Origin: Serinus canaria
Lineage: Eukaryota; Chordata; Aves; Passeriformes; Fringillidae
DNA: 64,000 bases
NCBI RefSeq assembly: GCF_022539315.1
Contig: NC_066327.1
Location: 15,710,834-15,774,833, forward strand
Direction: 5' to 3'
Under the pieces are notes generated by a model. The model did not search any database. It was not told the DNA's origin and was given only the letters and a program-made list of their open reading frames with translations. Shown here in pieces: positions 58,590-64,000 of the stretch; position 1 is the first letter of the stretch, and every line of letters begins with the position of its first letter. The translations under genes were made by a program, and so were the position numbers.

Positions 58590-61010
58590 ACTCCCTTAAG
58601 GGCAGCTCTTGACAGAAAAGAACCTTTTACCTCTGGATAGGGTTCCCAACCACTTCTTTGGAACTGAAACATTTATTCAGTGGAAAAAGTTCTTCAAGAG
58701 TTTCGAAAGAGCAATGAAAAGGATTCTGACTGTGCTTAGGCACATTCTGGATGACAGCAGGAGCAGTCAGGGAGCAGGGACAGGAGCTCAGGGTTTTTTT
58801 GTAGCAAGTCAAGCTGGATTTACTGCAGTGAGGAGGGCACCTGAACCTGCATTTCCTACCTGACAGCTGCTTTAAGAGATGAGTGAAGGAGAATAGACTC
58901 AGCCAGGGTAGTTTTTAAAAGGCTTTTCCATTGTTCTGTCTGTGTTAACCCTGAGCTCTGACACTGCTGTGCCTTTGGTGGGGCCCAGCCTGTGCACAGC
59001 TCCAGTGGCTGTGGAAACCTTCAGATGACAACAGAAGCACCTGAAGAGTTAGGGCAGCCACTTAGGGATCACAGGCTTTAATGTTGGGGTTCTGAAGTCC
59101 TTGCTTTGCATCAGAGCCTTGGAAGCAGCCCTGACACAATGGGACAGTGACAAAAGCCACCAAGTCCTTATGATGAAGGACTTGTGCAGTGCCCTTTGAT
59201 GAAATCCTGCCAGTCACACAGCCAGAATCAGGATTCCAGCCTTAAAACCTCAGTGATGAGATAGAAATCTCCACACCAGAGCAGAAGAACAAAGCTGTAC
59301 CCAGTGCAGAAGTGGAATTGTCCCTGCAGCAGGATGTTGGACTAAAGCTGAGTCAGGGTTTGCTGTGCTGGGTGTTAAACACAGCCTGAGGAGATTGGGG
59401 AGGCATTCAAGGAATCAAGAAGCTGACACAGAACTGAGATGTTTGCACAAGCATCACAGCAGAACATTCCTTATTTTCCCACTCTGCCCTTCTTCCATCA
59501 AACCCTGCAGCCATACAGCAGCTCTGACCTCTCTGTTCCTCTGGCAGTGTCCCAAAACCTCAACAGCACAATTCCATTGCCTTTCCCCCATTATTCCTGA
59601 AAAATGTACATGTAATCCATAGCAATCACACAAAGCAGCCCATTTTTACAAACACATTTTAGCCCAAGATAAACTTAATTCCAAGTACTGAACAGGAGTT
59701 GAATGATGAATAATGTGTTTATAACATATTTTTGAAGTAAAACTGATTCTTCCTTTAAATTAATAAGCATTTTCTGATTTTTTTTAACTTCTTATGCAAA
59801 TCTTACATAAAATAAAGGGATGATTCCTGAGGCACTTGCTATTTAACTGTTCCACCATAACTCCAAAGATGCTTTTCAGTGAAACCTTGGGCAGGTTAGC
59901 AACAGAGCCAGGCAGAACCCACAGCTGCTGATCACCTTATCAAGGTCACAGTTCCACCTGAGTGGATTTTGGATTCTTCAAACAAAGACAGTTTTTGAGT
60001 GGGTCACTCTGACTCAAGCAGACTTCACCAGAAGGAGCAGAACCAGACTGCCATCACCTGTGTCACCTTTAAGGTCCCTTCCAGCCCAAGCCATTCTAAA
60101 ATTCCATAATTATATATTTGCCCAGCTCTGGGTTCAAACTCACAGCGAACTGGAGCAGTTTAACTCTTTCACAGATGTTCTGTGGTTTATTCTGCAGTGC
60201 AGAAGGGATTTTAGCAGTGTCCCTGCAGAGAGCTGGGTTTGGCTGTGAGCACTGGGGTCTCTCACATCCCCAGGGCAGGAATTCCTGTTCCTTCCCTCCC
60301 TTCCCAAGCGCAGCTGTTCGGAATTCGGCCGAAAGAGGGAGATCAACTCTCGCTTCATTTCTCAATTCCTCCCTGCAAATCCCGAGCAGACCCAGGATTC
60401 TTTTGCTGCCTCCTGAGTGAATCAGCCCAGCAAGGTGTGGAGACAGCTTTCCCAAAGTGTCTCCACGAGCTCCGACTGTGCCTGGCCAATGCAAATCACA
60501 CAGCAGGCACTGACATTTCTCAAGAGGTTTAGCAATAGGAACAAATACCAGGATTAAGGGAGAGAAGTGAACAGCCCCAGTGATCAGGGACAAAACCCCA
60601 GCTTTAGGATGAGAAGCTGTAAATCCTGGCCTACCCAAATCTGTAACTCACAGGTGTGAAAAAGGCTGGGGCCCCAGCTGGTTGTGCCATGAGATTGTAT
60701 CAGAGCATTGGTGCAGTTCTTGCATTTTTGTGATTCAGGTGCTGAGCCCACAACAGAGCAGAGTTGGAACATGACTGGGCAGTGACCAGCCCAGTCTAGA
60801 CACCCTCCTAGCCATGCACAGAGAAATGTGCTACCTCAGCCATCGGGCTGGGAGCTGGCAACTGCAATCCCCTGCAGCGCTGGGACAAACCAAAATGCAA
60901 AATGCAACAAGTCCAGCCCACCTGAACAGGCTGAAGGACCTCATGTGTCACCAATTCCATCTCCCTGACTCACAGAATTCACTGCCTTTTGCACTGTGTC
61001 TTTATAACAG
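58590..61010. other. BOD1 downstream DNA, no gene recognised
   Basis: Unique DNA apart from the CR1 tail at 60048. Several poly(A)-like AATAAA words occur, but no exon is supported. Confidence 0.5.
60048..60112 (+). mobile_element. CR1 LINE 3' end remnant, sense
   Basis: CACCTTTAAGGTCCCTTCCAGCCCAAGCCATTCTAAAATTCCATAATT is the last 60 bp or so of a CR1, with its degenerate tail. Nothing upstream can be aligned by eye. Confidence 0.7.
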
Positions 61011-61061
61011 AGAAAAGAAAAAGAAAAAGAAAAAGAAAAAGAAAAAGAAAAAGAAAAAGAA
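61011..61061. repeat. (GAAAAA)n microsatellite
   Basis: Eight hexamer units, nearly perfect. The strand is purine-only over about 50 bp. Confidence 0.95.
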
Positions 61062-61297
61062 TCCCCAAAGCCCTTCAGGTGTTGGCCCTACAAAGAATTC
61101 ACATGAGAACAGATGGCTGCATTTTGCTGCATTAGGGCCTTTGGGAATTCCAAGCAACCTTATACATTAAATATGCCCATTTTGGAAGGGATTTCTAACA
61201 GAAATAGAAAACCATTGCCATGAGTTTCATGTTTCAGCTCTGCAAAGGGGAGATGAAACAATCACAGTTCTGAGAACGCTCACAAAATTTACATTTT

Positions 61298-61312
61298 CTA
61301 CAAGGGGGCAGC
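61298..61312 (+). promoter_or_regulatory. CTCF-like site downstream of BOD1
   Basis: CTACAAGGGGGCAGC differs from the CTCF core CCACNAGGGGGCRGY at one base. It is about 3 kb beyond the inferred end of BOD1, a plausible boundary position. Confidence 0.4.
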
Positions 61313-61942
61313 ACAAGCGCAGCAAAAAAAGAAAACCCGGTGGGAACTCTTCCCTTACAGCCCTTCCTGTGAGACACCAGGACACCAAACACGCCCCTCT
61401 CTGCCAGCATTCACCTCCAGCAGCTCCTCCTGCCAACATTTAGCCCTTCCTCCAGGTAGTTCTGCCCAACTTCTGCCATCCCAGTAAAACCAGGACGGCT
61501 CTGACCAAGAAAGGAGCCTCAGGTATCACCAACACCAGCTCTGGGCTGCTCTGCAGCACCAGCCTGAGCTCCTCACCTTCACCCCTGGCTTCCCCAGCCA
61601 TGCTATGCACACAATACCTTGCAAAAAGCACCTCACTAACACAAATCTTATCAAGAAACTTCAAATAAAGTCCAGTTGAGCCTTACCTTGCTCTGGAGAG
61701 CTCTGTGCTCCTCTGCCCCGGGCTCTGGCACTCGCTGTGCTCCCCCTGGGCTCAGCCCAGCTGCAGGGGCTCGGGGGAGCAGTGCAGTTCCTCTCATCTC
61801 ACTCTAGGAACACCTGAGCCATTGCCTTCCCTCCCAACCCAGCCCAAATCCCCTCCCAGGGGGAAAAAAAGCTGCTTCACCAGCAAAAAGGGATGGCTGA
61901 TTATCTCTGACCCTGTCAGAACCTCTGCTTCCTACAGGAGAG

Positions 61943-62512
61943 CCTGAACACAGCCAGGATCTCGTGCAAAACCCACCTGAACACAGCCAGAATTGTCACT
62001 GTTAGGTCAGACGTGACATATTTGTGATTAGGGTCTAAGAAAAAAAAAGTTTTTTATGCTGTGTGTGTTCTCTAGCTTATACACTTTTAACAAAGTGTGA
62101 TCTTAAGTCATTAATTACATCACAAGAACTTATTCTATTCATTGGTACAAAGAAATTAGTGTCACTAATATTGGCAAAAGTGTTACAGAAATTTCATAAG
62201 GCATGTATACACATCCACTTTTGCATGTAGTCTAGCTTACAAATATTTTCATGTATCTTTTCTAATCTGTTTCTATGCTGATGGCCTTGTCTTCTTCCTT
62301 ACTATAAATACACTCAAAAATCATCAATTGTTATTTCTTCTATTAACTCAGCTTTGCTTACAAGCCAACTGCCAAACCCCTCCATACAGAATCTTGTACA
62401 AAAACCCCACCTGAACACAGCCAGGATCTCGTGCAAAAACCCATTTGGACACAGACAGAATCTTGTACAAAAACCCCACCTGAACACAGCCAGGATCTCA
62501 TTAAAAACCCCA
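61943..62512. repeat. Dimeric minisatellite (33-35 bp units), interrupted by the solo LTR
   Basis: Units follow the pattern CCTGAACACAGCCAGGATCT then CGTGCAAAAACCCA. Two variants alternate: A with GGATCTCGTGC and B with AGAATCTTGTAC. The order is A (61943), B (split across 61976-61993 and 62389-62409), A (62410), B (62444), A (to 62512). Each AB pair is about 69 bp. Confidence 0.85.
61994..62388. mobile_element. 395-bp solo LTR with target-site duplication, inside a minisatellite
   Basis: The AT-rich element starts TGTCACTG and ends CATACA (TGT...ACA termini). It is flanked by GAAT at 61990-61993 and 62389-62392. Removing it restores a continuous minisatellite unit. TG...CA ends, size and the 4-bp duplication fit an ERV1-type LTR left after recombination. 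TATA-like boxes occur on both strands (TATAAATA near 62304; CATAAAAAAC on the minus strand), so orientation is undecided. There is no internal viral coding sequence. Confidence 0.75.
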
Positions 62513-62659
62513 TCTTTCCCAAAACGCTTTGGAAAAGTGGGATTTGGGCGCTGCCAGCCCCACCGGTGACCCCTGACATATCCCCCAGGCTGACACTGCT
62601 CCCAGAACATCCCACCCGCTCCCTCCAGGGATGTCACGGACACTCGAGGGCTGGGGGTG

Positions 62660-62965
62660 TCCAGCAGCCACCCTCGGTCGGTTCTTTTGGGGACAAATCC
62701 CCTTTTCACCCAGCGCTGGTTCCGCGGGCACCGGGAGGGCAGCGGGGCGGGTACCGGGATGCGGCTCCATCCCCTGCCGGCTGACAGGAGCCTTCCCAGC
62801 CCCCGAGGCTGCCGGGGAGCCCCAGGGGTCCGCAGGGCAGGGCAGGGGTTGCTGTGGTAACAGCACGGCACGGGCAGCCCATCCTGAGCCCCCCTTGTCC
62901 CCCAGCCCCGCCGCCACTGCCGACGTGCGGGGCTGCAGGAGCGCCCGGCTCTGCAGGGGCAGCGA
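62660..62965. promoter_or_regulatory. CpG-rich patch
   Basis: GC-rich DNA with many CpGs (CCGCGGGCACCGGG, GCCGCCACTGCCGACGTGCGG). A near X-box GTTGCTGTGGTAAC is at 62848-62861, one base off consensus. It might be the promoter of an unseen neighbour or an orphan island. No exon is recognised. Confidence 0.35.
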
Positions 62966-64000
62966 GACAGGAGGGAAGGAGCTGTGTCAGAAAAGGCAAC
63001 CCCAGGCAGCATTTGAGATGTGAGACTTCTGAGTTTTGGGGGGTTTTTGAGACAGGAAATCAGAGTTTTTAGATCAAGTCCAAATTCCATCCCCAAGGGA
63101 TGTGATTTTGTTGTTTGGTGTCGCTCTCGCTGTGGGGCTGAAATGGGGTTGGTGACCCCAAAACGCAGCTCACCCACAGGCTGCAGGGCTCTTTGGGTGG
63201 GATCTAAAATGTTTATGGTTATGAGACTCACTGGATCTCCAAATTTTCTGTGCTTTAGGAAAACAGTCTCCTTCACGCAAAGGGGAAAAGTGAAGTTTGG
63301 TGGGTAAACTTCACTGTGGTCCCTGTCAAATAAGCCATTTGTCACAGTTTTTGCATCGAGGCAGGGTTTGCTCTCAGGGTTTCATGGGTGTGCACTTCCT
63401 TCCCCAAAAGGGAGCTGCCTGAAGTGAGTGGGAATTTGGGCAGGAAAGCCAAGGAAGCACGTGAAGGAAGGTCTGCCACGTGTGGAGGAACGATCTCGAT
63501 GGCAGGGGACCCTTGGTGACAGGGGCTGGCAGGTCTGCACCACCACACAGCCCTGGAAGCCTGTATGGAAAAGGATAAAGAAGCAATAGATTTTTTGGAC
63601 AATGCTGCAGACAGGAGAAATTCAGGGAAGCAGCTGTTTGGCTGTGGTTTAGATGAAATATTAGGTTCCTTTGCACTTTGTCCATCCCCTCTGAACAGAC
63701 ACCTGAGAGAAGTGCCCTCTATCCCAAGGGCAGGGAAACCTTCCAGGCTCATAATAAAGAAATGTGGTCCTGGGGGATTTCCTGAGCAGGATTATTCCAG
63801 GTCCAAGGAGAAATCTGGTTTCTGCTTTGATTTTCAGTCATCTCCCCATGAGAAGCATTTGTGGGATGATTTGCTGCCCTGACCACTGGTCCTGCCAGAT
63901 CAGATCAAGAGATTCCATCTGTCCTTCTCAAGCTCAGCTCCTTCTGCCATTGCCTAAAAGAAAAACCTTTCCCAGCAGAAGAGCTTTACTCTGGAGGCTT
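62966..64000. other. Window end, no gene recognised
   Basis: No recognised exon or repeat. The long minus-strand frame that crosses into this stretch runs through the LTR and minisatellite and is judged spurious. Confidence 0.5.

Noticed and set aside
62314..63345. 343-codon minus-strand open frame
   Set aside because: It runs through the minisatellite and into the solo LTR. Its repeated FCTRFC-like motif is just the tandem repeat translated, and no domain is recognisable.
1..64000. CRISPR arrays, tRNA or rRNA genes
   Set aside because: No direct-repeat/spacer array, tRNA cloverleaf or rRNA segment was noticed, and the organism is a vertebrate.

Overview
The window looks like nuclear DNA from a bird, most likely a songbird. 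It carries many decayed CR1-type LINE 3' ends, with their typical gene-side end (a short GGTCCCTTCCAACC-like block followed by a degenerate ATTCTRTGA tail), and several solo long terminal repeats of passerine-like type. CpG is rare outside a few islands. The one clear protein-coding gene is split by spliceosomal introns. There is no bacterial organisation (no operons, no CRISPR, no ribosome-binding sites).

The one confident gene is BOD1 (biorientation of chromosomes in cell division 1) on the + strand. It has three coding exons (53095-53286, 54310-54434, 56112-56310), a predicted product of 171 residues, a CpG-island promoter, and a probable 3' UTR to about 58.28 kb (AATAAA at 58261). Directly upstream are two oppositely oriented ZNF143/THAP11-type sites (ACTACAANTCCCA) and a possible antisense splice donor, which together suggest a bidirectional promoter.

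Layout: 1-53 kb is gene-poor DNA. It holds CR1 fragments on both strands, three LTR-like insertions (about 17.6, 36.0 and 43.9 kb), several mini- and microsatellites, and stretches that look like regulatory non-coding elements: about 20.64-21.15 kb, a CpG-rich block at 24.63-25.26 kb with a perfect RFX X-box, and a motif cluster near 33.66 kb. From 53 to 58.6 kb is BOD1, with a sense CR1 copy in intron 2. From 58.6 to 64 kb is BOD1 downstream DNA, with a CTCF-like site, a GAAAAA repeat, a CpG-rich patch, and a dimeric minisatellite split by a 395-bp solo LTR with a visible target-site duplication.

I see no second gene that I can name. In human, BOD1 lies between STC2 and CPEB4 in a large gene-poor interval; that is family knowledge, and nothing here contradicts it. 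The regulatory and conserved-element calls come from composition and motif content only, since no alignment could be run.
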